The position numbers were made by a program, and so were the translations under genes. DNA of 64,000 nucleotides from Calothrix sp. PCC 7716 (GTDB lineage: Bacteria; Cyanobacteriota; Cyanobacteriia; Cyanobacteriales; Nostocaceae), in the NCBI RefSeq assembly GCF_019977735.1, contig NZ_AP025022.1, positions 17,720-81,719 of the forward strand. Direction: 5' to 3'. Under the pieces are notes generated by a model that worked only from the letters and a program-made list of their open reading frames with translations, was not told the DNA's origin and did not search any database. Positions 36,899 through 45,614 of this stretch are shown in pieces (the first letter of the stretch is position 1; the number at the start of each line of letters is the position of its first letter).

Positions 36899-37678
36899 TC
36901 AAGCAGATGGTGGATTTGAAGCTAGTGTTGCAACTTCCTCGACCGATAAATCAACTGCCTGCGCCACATCGGAGATGCTGTAGCCCATGTTAATTAGGCG
37001 TGTTGCTGCTTTTAATTTGGTTTGACGCTCCAAATCTTGGTAAATTCGTGTTTCTTCAATGTTTAGTCCCAGCATAGCCTCCACATCCTCTCTACTTAAA
37101 GATGAAAATTTGTAAACTGCAATAGTGGTAATAATGTCTATTATTTTGTTTTTTGCTTCTGTGTCCGTTTCTTCTAATTGTACTCGTTCAATTAACTGCT
37201 TTGCACTTCTAGACATAGCTTTCTTTGAGGCAATTGTCAACTGTATCAAATTTATACCTATTGGCTGTCGTTCGGGGGCGCCTAACTCCTTCAAATAAAT
37301 GCGCTGCACTTGGTCGCTGTCCAAAAATATTCGGTGAGTTTTTTTATCTTTTGGTTCCAAGCTCCGTGATGGAAAAATTACCACACAGTACCAATCATCA
37401 TATTGACCTTGATTCTGATTCAAATACATCATTGATTCAGTAAAGAATCGATGGTAGAGAGATTCATCTTTCTGAAATTGAACCTCTGCGAAAAAAATGA
37501 TTCTGGGTGTTACACCCTCTGGAGGTAAAAAGACCCCATCAATACGAAAAGCGGTTTCTTTTACCTCAACAGATTCAAATCTATAATTCGGCGCCTGTTC
37601 AGGAGGTTCATCAACTAGTTCAAAAAGTAACTCAGGAAAGCGCTGAAATATTTTGTAATAAATTGAGTCTCTTTTCAC
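36899..37678 (-). CDS. Rpn/DUF2887-type PD-(D/E)XK nuclease
   Basis: The 259-residue protein begins with the DUF2887 signature (SIYYKIFQRFPELLFELVDE). A nuclease core has Asp47 (FRIDGVF), Glu65 and Gln67 (FFAEVQFQ), and a C-terminal helical region ends in an HTH-like part (LINMGYSISDVAQAVDLSVE). Relatives are annotated as Rpn-family recombination-promoting nucleases or putative transposases and are highly repeated in Nostocales. The start is GTG at 37678. It stands alone and on the opposite strand to tpsB, between the adhesin cluster and the plasmid-like block. Confidence 0.88.
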   Translation of the reverse strand: MKRDSIYYKIFQRFPELLFELVDEPPEQAPNYRFESVEVKETAFRIDGVFLPPEGVTPRIIFFAEVQFQKDESLYHRFFTESMMYLNQNQGQYDDWYCVVIFPSRSLEPKDKKTHRIFLDSDQVQRIYLKELGAPERQPIGINLIQLTIASKKAMSRSAKQLIERVQLEETDTEAKNKIIDIITTIAVYKFSSLSREDVEAMLGLNIEETRIYQDLERQTKLKAATRLINMGYSISDVAQAVDLSVEEVATLASNPPSA

Positions 37679-37876
37679 GCCTCACATCCTCAAATAAAGG
37701 GATTATATTCACTATTAATTTTATCGTTAAAGTTACACAATAAAATTGTAATTTAGTTATTAGTTATTTTGAGATTTTTATATCTTTGGTCAGTAGCAAG
37801 ATATTTTTTAATAAAGCTATAAATCAGTGTTGGTCAATCTGACTTTTCACGTTATATGGAAAACCTAACCCCCGAC

Positions 37877-37935
37877 CCCCTTCCCTACGAGGGAAGGGGA
37901 GCAAATATAATTCCCCTCTCCTCGTAGGAGAGGGG
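37877..37935. repeat. paired hairpins, dispersed spacer repeat
   Basis: There are two hairpins in tandem: CCCCTTCCCT / AGGGAAGGGG (37877-37886 with 37890-37899) and CCCCTCTCCT / AGGAGAGGGG (37913-37922 with 37926-37935), each with a 3-nt loop. Such C-rich and G-rich arms around TACGA or CGTAGG are common in Nostocales spacers. It lies in the 545-bp gap 37679-38223 that has no gene. Confidence 0.65.
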
Positions 37936-38050
37936 TTAGGGGAGAGGTTATTAACATAGTGTTAAAAGTTAGATAGTCGGGAGTACTCATTGCTTCTGTG
38001 CAGATTATTAAATTAACAATAATTAACTATTTATAGATAGTAGTGAATTA

Positions 38051-38220
38051 TTTTTAACAGCCGGGAGGTTGCCGGGAGCCGGGATAAAGCCGGAGAAATG
38101 CCGGGAGGCTTCCGGCATTGCTATATATAGCTTTCCGGCATTGTTAGGTAGACTCCAGCGCCAACGCGCGTTGACGGTTTAACTGGATATCCGGCTAAAA
38201 AGCCGGGAACCAGGCGCCGG
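38051..38220. repeat. CCGG-rich structured region
   Basis: CCGG occurs about ten times in 170 bp. Hairpins include ATGCCGG / CCGGCAT (38098-38104 with 38112-38118) and CCGGCT-AAAA-AGCCGG (38191-38206), and CAACGCGCGTTG (38162-38173) is a 12-bp palindrome. TTCCGGCATTG occurs twice. The block is at the 3' end of the ParM-to-ATPase operon, next to the ATPase stop. It could be a terminator cluster, a transfer origin or a segregation site. Confidence 0.5.
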
Positions 38221-38223
38221 AGA

Positions 38224-40197
38224 TTATGTTAAGAAATAAAATCTACCTTCCGAATCAACTTCTCCTATTCCCGTGCTGATTAGCTCCTCAAAAGCAGCCT
38301 GAATTTCATCGGCATTTATCCATCTACAATTCTTGTTTATTTCATCTTTGGTAACAAACTGAACGCCTGTTTTGGCAATTCTTTTTTGGATATACTCAAT
38401 CAGCCTTTGAGACTTTTCTGATAAGTTGACTCCATATGAGGCTGAGGGTGCTGGGGTATCTTGTTTGATTAAACTATTGAATCTCTCGATAAAAGCCCGC
38501 AGCATATTAGCGGGGATATCTGGGTCTGTTGGCGATGTTTCTGTCTTGCTATCTGCTGCTTTTTTCGCATCGATATTGCGTTTAGCTTCCGTCTCAATAT
38601 CTGCCCAAATCAGCTTAGGATTAAACCATTTGGGAACGCTGATTGGCATCGCCTCTACTTCCGTTCCCTCTGCGTCTTTGTAGCCGTGCAAGCTGCCTTT
38701 ATAGGTGGGTGTCATGTCGTTAGTAGATTTTAGTTTTACCCTGATAAACGCCTCTTTTTTAGATTCGGAGAAACCGCTACTACCACCAGTTCCAGAGTTA
38801 GTATCTGAGTGAGTGAGAAGTATAATAGCGTCGTGTGCTTTGCGAGGATTACCAACGATTCCTTGCATTAGTTTGGGTGCATTTTTAGCGCATTCCTCAT
38901 GGGCGGAATATTCTGTTAGTTCATCAAGAATTAAAGTCTCCCAAGCGTCTTTCTCTGTGCGATACTTCCAGCGCTCAAAAATGTCCTCAATACCTTGATT
39001 CATTTCTTCCCAATTATCATTGGAACCATACAAACTAGCTTTTAGTTTGGTTAGAAATTCCCATTTACCAGCCATATTTTGATGTCCATCGGGGTCAAGG
39101 ATTAAGGCTGGCTTCATGCTCCAGACGATGAACCGCACCAAGGCGAGGGCGGCAGAAAAACTGGTTTTACCACTGCCCATCCCGCCAACCAGCATCACTG
39201 GTTTGTACCGTAATGCCAGCATCCAGCCGCCCTCATGGTCGGTCATGAGTTTTAAATACTTGTCCCGCAGTTGCTGCACGGCGCCAATTTTGTCTTTGGG
39301 GTTATTTATCTCATCCATCGACTTCCCTGGCAGTGCTTTAGGCGCCTGTGCTTCGTAAAGCATCTGTGCCTGTTTTTCTGCTGATTCTCGTATCTCAGTA
39401 TACTCAGCCTCGGTGATATCCCCTGCCCAAAGCGCATCGGCAAAGGCTCTACCTGCGTTCACGCGCGCTTGAACTTGCCCGTAATCTACCCAAGCTTCAA
39501 GGTTTAAACGCTGCTGAATAATACCCTTTGCCCAAAATTCGTTAATCTTGGCACGGAACAAGGGGATAGCAAAAGCCAACTTCCGTACCCTATCATTTGC
39601 TTGTACTGAAACATACCCGAAACACACCGCCGCACCGAAACCTAGAAGGGCTTTGTAAGGGTTGTAAGGTGCGTCATTGACTGTTTTTAGGTAGGGCTTG
39701 CCATAACCATCCTTCTCAGCAATTTCTCGCGGTAATTTTGGTAACTTACCTTTACGGAACTCAGGATTGGTCGGTAAACTTTCGCCTTCTGCTTCTACTG
39801 CCCAAGTGGGAACTAGGTAGTAGTTTGATTTATCGTTTTTAAGCTGGTTTAAAGCTTCTTCTGGAGTTGGGACGTGGTATTTAGGTTTTACGGGTTTGGG
39901 GGTAAACCAACCCATTTTTTTAGCTTGCTGCCAGTTGGTTAGCTGCTTTTTATACTCTTGCTCTAGCCTGAAAGCCTCGTCTCGGTGCTTCTGGATGTGG
40001 CTGCGTAGTTCAAAGGGTGTAGGTTGATACGAGTATTCGTAGTATCTGATGTCAGTACCGTAGAAGGCGCCTGCCAGTAGTAAAGTACCAATGCCCATGC
40101 AGCTTATATTTAATAGATTTTGGCGTGATTGCTTTGGGTTGGGCAGTACCGTGTCAATCACATCTTGTTCGAGTTGAAACTGTTCATTTTGTGACAT
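38224..40197 (-). CDS. membrane-anchored P-loop ATPase (FtsK/coupling-protein-like)
   Basis: The 657-residue protein has two hydrophobic segments in its first third (about 29-47 and 183-198). A P-loop domain follows with Walker A GGMGSGKT (338-345), a DPDGHQN motif (about 368-374) and Walker B LILDE (about 422-426), plus LTHSD as a sensor-like motif. The C terminus (about 590-657) looks like a winged helix (SQRLIEYIQKRIAKTG, VTKDEINKN). This layout recalls DNA-pumping or type IV coupling ATPases of mobile elements. It ends an eight-gene operon and starts 2 bp after the upstream membrane-protein gene, so the two probably form a complex. No named family recalled. Confidence 0.7.
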   Translation of the reverse strand: MSQNEQFQLEQDVIDTVLPNPKQSRQNLLNISCMGIGTLLLAGAFYGTDIRYYEYSYQPTPFELRSHIQKHRDEAFRLEQEYKKQLTNWQQAKKMGWFTPKPVKPKYHVPTPEEALNQLKNDKSNYYLVPTWAVEAEGESLPTNPEFRKGKLPKLPREIAEKDGYGKPYLKTVNDAPYNPYKALLGFGAAVCFGYVSVQANDRVRKLAFAIPLFRAKINEFWAKGIIQQRLNLEAWVDYGQVQARVNAGRAFADALWAGDITEAEYTEIRESAEKQAQMLYEAQAPKALPGKSMDEINNPKDKIGAVQQLRDKYLKLMTDHEGGWMLALRYKPVMLVGGMGSGKTSFSAALALVRFIVWSMKPALILDPDGHQNMAGKWEFLTKLKASLYGSNDNWEEMNQGIEDIFERWKYRTEKDAWETLILDELTEYSAHEECAKNAPKLMQGIVGNPRKAHDAIILLTHSDTNSGTGGSSGFSESKKEAFIRVKLKSTNDMTPTYKGSLHGYKDAEGTEVEAMPISVPKWFNPKLIWADIETEAKRNIDAKKAADSKTETSPTDPDIPANMLRAFIERFNSLIKQDTPAPSASYGVNLSEKSQRLIEYIQKRIAKTGVQFVTKDEINKNCRWINADEIQAAFEELISTGIGEVDSEGRFYFLT

Positions 40198-40199
40198 GG

Positions 40200-40790
40200 T
40201 TACTTTCTGCGTCTAAGTAAGAAAACAAGTATTGCGGTGATTGCTACTGCAACCCCATAACCCATGTAATCAGGTGCGTTTTGCTGCACAGGGTTGGTAA
40301 ATTCCTGTTGTTGGCTGTAGTAACGCTCGTTCCCTTTGATGGCGCGGTCTTCAGCTTCCCAATGGGGACGCAGGGCAAAAAATCCTACACTGGCGATGGT
40401 TGTGGCACGACTTATAGATTTCCAGAAGTCCGGATTTAACTCAATGCTGAAACCTTTCTCTGATACGGCGCCACTAAACTGCTCAAATGCTGCAATGGCG
40501 CCAGTCATCACCGCGACGGCATAGCCAATGGTACAAACGTAGGCAGGGATGGCGATAATCCGTGCGACCGCGAAACTCCCTGCCATAATTGAGCCAACTG
40601 TACACGTACTAGACGCTACGGCGAGGGTATTGGCATTTTTAAAAAGGGCATCTAGGAAACCCTCAACCCGTGCATTATCTTTGGGGGTAACTTCTGTAAA
40701 GCTTTCCGGCGCCCCCTTCTCTGTTGGACTCTCCGGGGACTGTTGCTGCTGAAATAGCTGCAATAGGATGTCATCTTGTGGGTTCTGCAT
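40200..40790 (-). CDS. hypothetical membrane protein of plasmid operon
   Basis: The 196-residue protein has a polar acidic N-terminal region (about 1-50), three or four hydrophobic segments (about 55-75, 76-100, 130-142 and 175-192) and a short basic tail (LRRRK), which suggests a cytoplasmic C terminus. The N-terminal segment ILLQLFQQQQSPESP is low-complexity. It lies 2 bp before the ATPase gene and 11 bp after the acidic 106-residue gene. A membrane partner of the ATPase is the simplest idea. Confidence 0.55.
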   Translation of the reverse strand: MQNPQDDILLQLFQQQQSPESPTEKGAPESFTEVTPKDNARVEGFLDALFKNANTLAVASSTCTVGSIMAGSFAVARIIAIPAYVCTIGYAVAVMTGAIAAFEQFSGAVSEKGFSIELNPDFWKSISRATTIASVGFFALRPHWEAEDRAIKGNERYYSQQQEFTNPVQQNAPDYMGYGVAVAITAILVFLLRRRK

Positions 40791-40801
40791 AAAGCAGGAA
40801 G

Positions 40802-41122
40802 TTAAGGGTTGAACTTGTTAAACGTGCTTGTATCGATTAAATCCGCCTCGTAAAGAACGGAGAGAATGGAGTCTTCTATGCTTTCGCCACTTGAGGTAAA
40901 CGATAAATAGGAATCTTCTACCGATAATTTGCTGCGTGGGTAAAATTCAACGTCTTCATACGTTAAATCATCCTCTGGAATCGAATCATCAATCGCTATC
41001 CAGTCCTCTTCGACTTCAAGTAGCCATTTATTAAAATCGTCATCAATAAAAGAGAGGGACTGCCCAAGCTCAATGTCAGACAACGAGCCAAGTAAATCAT
41101 TCAAATTTTCAAATCGTTTCAT
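40802..41122 (-). CDS. small acidic protein of plasmid operon
   Basis: The 106-residue protein is strongly acidic (for example EVEEDWIAIDDSIPEDDLTYE), with no membrane segment. AGGGAGGTGTTCG just upstream of ATG 41122 (minus strand) contains a strong ribosome-binding site. Net charge and size are compatible with a DNA-mimic or adaptor protein, but there is no motif to support that. No family recognised. Confidence 0.55.
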   Translation of the reverse strand: MKRFENLNDLLGSLSDIELGQSLSFIDDDFNKWLLEVEEDWIAIDDSIPEDDLTYEDVEFYPRSKLSVEDSYLSFTSSGESIEDSILSVLYEADLIDTSTFNKFNP

Positions 41123-41200
41123 CGAACACCTCCCTTTATGGGTGGTAAGAATTCACTTTCTTGCCCCTGGCAGGTATTGAGCTACCAGGGGGAATTGTTT

Positions 41201-41929
41201 TTATAGCGAGCGAATTAGGTGCCCGAAGAAGTTACCGACACCTCGGAAGAAACCACCAATTGCGCCAGTGATACCCGACAAGTTAAACCCACCGCTAACA
41301 CCACCAACCGAACCAGGTAAAGTGCGTTGGGGGATGGCGCCCAGGTTGGCTTGGCTACCATCGCGCTGAATTGCTGCAAGTCTCGCGGCTTCGTACTCTC
41401 TATCAGCCTGGGATTGCATCGCAGATAGTTTTTGCTGTGCGGAGTTGCCCATTTTGGTTAACTTATCGCGGTAAGCGATGTCCCCCAGCCGCAGGTTAAC
41501 TTGATGCTGGGCAGTTAAAAGGTTCATTTGTTGAGCGTGTTTGACATCAACTTCGGTCAGGTCGTTGGCTACTTTCTGCTTTTGCTGCTCCAGAAAGTTC
41601 ATCCACTGCTTGTTTAGAACCAGCCCCTGCCCTTTCATTTGGACAATTTGACCCCCGTTTTTCGCTGCCGATTTGAGCAGGTACAACACCGCTTGGTTAA
41701 TATCCTTTGTGCCGTCGTAGATTGTTGCAGCCTGTTTCAGCACGGGTTTGATGTTCTTCCGTGCCTTCATAGTCATGTTGGCGTAGTCGGCTAAGTAGGT
41801 AGTAGCCGACTCATCGCCCATCATGGCTTTAATAATCACATCGGTATCTAACCCAAAGATGGTTTGAGAAGCACGGGAAACATCAGGCGCCGCTACGTGA
41901 ATTTTGATTTTAGGGTCTTGATAAGTCAT
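41201..41929 (-). CDS. hypothetical coiled-coil protein with amphipathic C terminus
   Basis: Of 242 residues, the N-terminal half is helical, and about 108-190 is a coiled coil rich in Gln and Lys (QQKQKVANDLTEVDVKHAQQ, QQKLSAMQSQADREYEAAR). The C-terminal 35 residues are Gly/Phe-rich (GGVSGGFNLSG, IGGFFRGVGNFFGHLI) and could insert into or lie on a membrane. No family recognised. The structure suggests a peripheral membrane component linking the actin-like protein and the ATPase of the same operon; this is inference. Confidence 0.55.
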   Translation of the reverse strand: MTYQDPKIKIHVAAPDVSRASQTIFGLDTDVIIKAMMGDESATTYLADYANMTMKARKNIKPVLKQAATIYDGTKDINQAVLYLLKSAAKNGGQIVQMKGQGLVLNKQWMNFLEQQKQKVANDLTEVDVKHAQQMNLLTAQHQVNLRLGDIAYRDKLTKMGNSAQQKLSAMQSQADREYEAARLAAIQRDGSQANLGAIPQRTLPGSVGGVSGGFNLSGITGAIGGFFRGVGNFFGHLIRSL

Positions 41930-41940
41930 GATTTTCTCTC

Positions 41941-42411
41941 TCAGTTTTGGTCGATGTGAATATTGTTTTGTTGAACATATCCGGGCACTGCTTTTGGCTC
42001 AGAAAAATACCTATTAATGGCACTTGGTATACGCCGAGCATCCTTACAAAAGCGTGATTGTGAACTGTTACAAACTGGCGCCATCGCGTAACTTCCAAGT
42101 GTTGCTAGCAGCAGCAAACCAATTACACCGCGAGCAATTGCATCAAGTTGGTTAGGTAACGAGTGACGACGCGCGCGTTCGTCTTTAACTCGATTTGAAA
42201 TCATTTCTATTACGGCACGTAAATCACTTGTATCTCTTCCAACATGGGCTTTTCGGTAAAGCTCCTGCGTAAGGACTCGAATCTTGTCCTCATCGCTAAT
42301 TAGCCCTAGTTGGTAGCTCTCGCGCTGCCAATCTATATCGTTTTGTTTGACACGCTCCAACGCCGAACCCAAGTTCGTTAACCCAGTTTCAATGTGCTGC
42401 CCAAGTCTCAT
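41941..42411 (-). CDS. hypothetical single-pass membrane protein
   Basis: Of 156 residues, 1-90 are polar and helical (HIETGLTNLGSALERVKQND, VEMISNRVKDERARRH-like stretch). A membrane helix lies at about 94-112 (GVIGLLLLATLGSYAMA). A short external tail has two cysteines (VCNSSQSRFCKDARR). It lies 11 bp upstream of the coiled-coil gene and 17 bp downstream of the acidic 174-residue gene. No family recognised. Confidence 0.55.
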   Translation of the reverse strand: MRLGQHIETGLTNLGSALERVKQNDIDWQRESYQLGLISDEDKIRVLTQELYRKAHVGRDTSDLRAVIEMISNRVKDERARRHSLPNQLDAIARGVIGLLLLATLGSYAMAPVCNSSQSRFCKDARRIPSAINRYFSEPKAVPGYVQQNNIHIDQN

Positions 42412-42428
42412 ACTTTTCCCCCTAGTTT

Positions 42429-42953
42429 TTACAGTTCTTCGAGCGTGAGCGTGTCTATTTCGATACCGGAGATACCGTCAGAGTCTTCCCATCTCCACGG
42501 CGCCTCGTCCCCAAATATTTCCCCACAACCCTCTTGCAGTAAGAACTCTGGCTCGTCCCATGCACCTGATTCAGTCAAAAGCTCAAAGATACGTTCGGCT
42601 TTGGAGCGGGCTGGCTCGTTGTCAATCGAATCAAGTGCGTCTTTGTCGCCCTGTGCTAAACTCCAGATGATTTCTGGCGCCACATCTCCTGAGAGATTTG
42701 GTAATAGTTGACCGTGGGCTAATGGGAAAGGGGTATCATCAATCGTTGTAAAAAAGTCATAGGGGTTGGTTTCTTGCTCTACCCACTCCTCACCGTCTTT
42801 GTGGTAGAGAGAAAATTCTGTAATACCCTCGCACAGCAGACCTTGAGCGAAACTCTCAACATCACTTTCGTCATCGAAGTGGTATGTCTGTAGGTCTTCG
42901 AGTTCGGGGTGGTTGTTGACTGTAATGCGCCAGTCAGGGTTATTGCATGTCAT
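42429..42953 (-). CDS. acidic protein, 174 residues
   Basis: This strongly acidic, soluble protein (ELEDLQTYHFDDESDVESFA, TLTLEEL at the end) is about one quarter Asp plus Glu and contains several Trp residues. It has no signal peptide, membrane helix or known motif. It is the second acidic protein of the operon (with 40802-41122). The high charge might mimic DNA, as in some anti-restriction proteins of plasmids, but I see no family match and do not assign that function. Confidence 0.5.
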   Translation of the reverse strand: MTCNNPDWRITVNNHPELEDLQTYHFDDESDVESFAQGLLCEGITEFSLYHKDGEEWVEQETNPYDFFTTIDDTPFPLAHGQLLPNLSGDVAPEIIWSLAQGDKDALDSIDNEPARSKAERIFELLTESGAWDEPEFLLQEGCGEIFGDEAPWRWEDSDGISGIEIDTLTLEEL

Positions 42954-43086
42954 GAGATAATTTCCTTGTTGTCTATCGTTCCATTGCGGCGGTAGGTAGC
43001 TCCGTTATCGGGTTTTGAGGCGATTGCTTAGGTCGGCAAACTGGGGCAATCGTCCTCAAAACAAGCATTCCAGGTGGAATCGTCTC

Positions 43087-43335
43087 TTATTTGGCAGCAT
43101 ATCCCTTTACCATTGCGGCGAGTGCGTTTTTGTTTGCTTCTACCATCTGTGTTTTAGGCGGTTCGGCTTTTGGCTGGCTTGAGGGTTGTTTATCACTCTC
43201 AAACTGGAAAATTAGTTTTTCAACTGCCCCAGCTAACGCCTGTGGTGGAATATCCAGGGGCAAACCAGCAATTCTGCACGCTTCAATAGCTGCAAAGTAG
43301 CTAATAGTTATTCGGCGTGAAGAATAATTACTCAT
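43087..43335 (-). CDS. small ParR-like partner of the actin homologue
   Basis: The 82-residue protein has a basic N terminus (SNYSSRRITISYFAAIEACR) that could form a DNA-binding fold, a helical middle (ALAGAVEKLIFQFESD) and a polar C-terminal tail. Its start overlaps the end of the ParM-like gene by 8 bp, the arrangement of ParM/ParR-type segregation pairs, where the small protein couples the centromere to the filament. The assignment rests on context and size; the sequence itself has no diagnostic motif for me. Confidence 0.5.
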   Translation of the reverse strand: MSNYSSRRITISYFAAIEACRIAGLPLDIPPQALAGAVEKLIFQFESDKQPSSQPKAEPPKTQMVEANKNALAAMVKGYAAK

Positions 43336-44452
43336 TTATTTCCTCCAAGGTAATTTCGGTTAGAAGTTTTAATCCTTGAGCGTTGATGAATTGGGGTTCT
43401 CTCAGGGTGACGAAACCTAAAGAAGCAAGCCTGTCCCCCACTCCAGAATTAGAGGCGCCGCCACCCCAACACACAAGATATTGAGCTTTGTCCAAATACC
43501 CGCCATTAGTGACAAAATTGGCGAATTTCTCTATCCGGGTGTCCCACCAAGTTTGCAGGCATTGTTCATACTCGGTTTTAAATGGTTTCCCAGTTAAATG
43601 GTTGCCCCCGTAGGTAAAGGTTCCGGCTAATATGCCTTGGTTTACCAAGTTGGGAGAATGTTTTACATCCTTACTCAAAAAACTATCTGAGTCGTTACGC
43701 TTATCTAGCATCTCAGCAATCATTTGGTGTAATTCACCACATCCACCTTCTACTAAATGTCGGTCAATTACTGCACCACCACCGTTAAAGATGGTTATCA
43801 GCCACGTGCTAGAACCAATATCCAAGGCTATAGCAATCTCCTCAGCATTCAGATGTAAAGACTGATTGCCAAACAAACAATAAGCGATGCTGCCAAATCC
43901 TTCTGGATAAATGCCAGTAATGCCAATTTCTATAGTTTTAGTAACAATCTCACGACTAACCGGGTGTTTGTGTTGGAAAGTGTGAACTCCCTGAACTTTA
44001 CGTTTGATTTCAACACCCCACCTGTCGGGGTTGTGGTTACTCAAGCTAATCCAGAGTTTCGACCCATCTGGCACGTTAAGAATAGCTAAATCAGCCAAAA
44101 TACTTTCTAGCGCCAGTTCTGCTTTTAAAGCTTTGTTTTCGTGCAATAAAGTGTGGTTGGATTGTGCTGTGGCTGCTGTTCCCCAAAAATACTGTTTTTC
44201 TTTAAGGTCTGAGCGAGAACCTTCCACGTAACAAACCCATGCTCCCGAACTAGAAATGGTTTCATGGTGGTTAACGTTACGATTCCGCAATAGCGAGTAC
44301 GCAGCGGGAACGACAACCATCATGTCGTCGTAAATCGCTTTTCCATAACCAGCACCCAGGTCTTTACCGCTGATTAGCGATTTTGGCCGCAAACTGGCGC
44401 AGTGGCTAACGGTAGCCAGCCAGTTTTCTGAGTTGGAATATTCAACTGTCAT
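43328..44452 (-). CDS. ParM/StbA-like actin homologue
   Basis: The 374-residue protein has actin-fold ATPase motifs: phosphate-1 loop KDLGAGYGKAIYDD (about 30-43), phosphate-2 loop ALDIGSSTWLITIFNGGG (about 210-227) and an adenosine-type GGGASNSG near 334-341. The EGGCGELHQMIAEML helix after phosphate 2 is typical of ParM/Alp7-like proteins of plasmids. It should polymerise and push plasmid copies apart with the help of the overlapping small downstream gene product. It begins an eight-gene operon ending with a membrane ATPase, which is more than a normal ParMRC cassette. Confidence 0.82.
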   Translation of the reverse strand: MTVEYSNSENWLATVSHCASLRPKSLISGKDLGAGYGKAIYDDMMVVVPAAYSLLRNRNVNHHETISSSGAWVCYVEGSRSDLKEKQYFWGTAATAQSNHTLLHENKALKAELALESILADLAILNVPDGSKLWISLSNHNPDRWGVEIKRKVQGVHTFQHKHPVSREIVTKTIEIGITGIYPEGFGSIAYCLFGNQSLHLNAEEIAIALDIGSSTWLITIFNGGGAVIDRHLVEGGCGELHQMIAEMLDKRNDSDSFLSKDVKHSPNLVNQGILAGTFTYGGNHLTGKPFKTEYEQCLQTWWDTRIEKFANFVTNGGYLDKAQYLVCWGGGASNSGVGDRLASLGFVTLREPQFINAQGLKLLTEITLEEINE

Positions 44453-44766
44453 GGTTCAAATGTTTTGTAACAATTCTTTAGATACTTGCGAGGGACCAAC
44501 GTAAAACTGGCTGCAACGCGGTTGCAGTCCGCAATGTGGTAAATAATGAAAACTCCTCTTAAACAGGAACTCTCACCATAGAAGATTGTGATTGGGCGCC
44601 TTCCAAAAGCCACTTTCCGGCAATCAGGAGCTTTGTTGTGTGACTTTTTTAGGCTGTTAATGCTAATATAGCTGACAGTGGCAACACCAGTCAACACTAG
44701 TCAATACTTTTTCTAAAACTCTGTAAGAGGCGTAAGCTGATAGCAGAGTGTAGACAAGTGTTGAGG
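44453..44766. other. divergent control region of parM-like operon and RHH gene
   Basis: This 314-bp region has a hairpin CTGCAAC-GCG-GTTGCAG at 44511-44527 and short direct repeats AGTCAACACT / AGTCAATACT near 44692-44708. It should hold promoters in both directions and could contain the centromere-like site of the ParM system. The RHH protein encoded at 44767 is a candidate binder. All of this is inference from position. Confidence 0.4.
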
Positions 44767-44931
44767 ATGGCAACAAGAAGACCAAGGATAATGTTTACTT
44801 GCTCTGAAGAAACGAAAGAAACTTTAGAAGCTTGGGCTGAAGAGGAGGGACGGACTGTCAGCAATATGGTAGAGCGCATTGTCCTTGAGGCAATTGCTAC
44901 CAAGAGCAAAAGGCAGCAGGAAAAAAAATGA
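44767..44931 (+). CDS. ribbon-helix-helix (CopG-type) regulator
   Basis: This 54-residue protein reads MATRRPRIMFTCSEETKETL followed by EAWAEEEGRTVSNMVERIV and a Lys-rich tail. A short strand (RIMFTC), helix 1 (EETKETLEAWAEEE), the turn GRTVSN and helix 2 (MVERIVLEAIA) are the exact layout of CopG/Arc repressors. It lies at the divergent region before the parM-like operon and probably represses it or controls plasmid copy number. It was found by reading the frame directly. Confidence 0.75.
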   Translation: MATRRPRIMFTCSEETKETLEAWAEEEGRTVSNMVERIVLEAIATKSKRQQEKK

Positions 44932-44964
44932 GCTTAAAAACTGTCAATATTACTCTATGAAGCA

Positions 44965-45126
44965 ATGAGTACAAACGCTCGCAGTTCTTTCATCGCTGTG
45001 CAGCAATTCCGGTTTGTGCTTAATGGCAATAGCGTTCTGTATATTGGCAGAACAATTAATTTGGCTCAAAGGTGGGTTTCTCGTCATACTGTTGGTGGTC
45101 GGCTGGTAGCTTACCCCTCTTTTTGA
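44965..45126 (+). pseudogene. GIY-YIG nuclease fragment
   Basis: The 53-codon frame contains LNGNSVLYIGRTINLAQRW followed by VSRHTVGGRL, the first half of a GIY-YIG endonuclease (YIG plus the following Arg and the conserved His region). It ends early, without the catalytic Glu half, so it is a remnant. It lies just after the RHH gene. GIY-YIG proteins are frequent on cyanobacterial plasmids. Confidence 0.55.
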
Positions 45127-45186
45127 GTAGCCGTAAAGCTTTATCGGCTTTTACTATATAGTTAGAGTGTTTAGGGCTTTAAAATT

Positions 45187-45600
45187 ATGAAATTTTACAC
45201 ATCACCAGAACTTATGGCTGAGTTGGATAATTTTAGCTTAGAACAATTATTAGAAGTCAAAGAGAAGGTTGATAAATTAATACAATCGAAAACCTCAAAT
45301 ACTTCTGAGCAAGAAAATACAACTCAGTCAGGTCGAATTATTTACCATACGGTAACTAGACATCCTGTTCCTAATAATTTCCAAGTAAGTATTAAGGGGT
45401 CTTACATAAAAGCAACCGAAGTTTCAGATTTAGCTCAAGATATTGACATTGTCGTTTCATCAAAAAAACAGGCTAATAACCAAAACGATATGCAAGCTTT
45501 AGATTCAATGATTGCGCTCGTTTCTGAGTGGCAACAAGATGAATCAGGATATGATGAGGAAGTTTATCCAAATATAGAAGCTGCTTTAAATCAAGATTAA
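45187..45600 (+). CDS. antitoxin-like protein upstream of PIN-domain gene
   Basis: The 137-residue protein has an N-terminal helix with leucine spacing (LDNFSLEQLLEVKEKVDKLI, about 14-33), a variable Ser/Thr/Gln linker and a middle part of mixed strands. The C-terminal acidic segment (SEWQQDESGYDEEVYPNIE) could wrap a toxin. It is followed 14 bp later by a PIN-domain toxin gene, as in VapBC-type modules where the first gene encodes the antitoxin. No classical AbrB or RHH fold is visible, so the role rests on context. Confidence 0.6.
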   Translation: MKFYTSPELMAELDNFSLEQLLEVKEKVDKLIQSKTSNTSEQENTTQSGRIIYHTVTRHPVPNNFQVSIKGSYIKATEVSDLAQDIDIVVSSKKQANNQNDMQALDSMIALVSEWQQDESGYDEEVYPNIEAALNQD

Positions 45601-45614
45601 AATTTATCTTTTAC

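Noticed and set aside
36763..36993. 76-codon plus-strand frame
   Set aside because: Its 3' part lies inside the well supported DUF2887 gene on the other strand.
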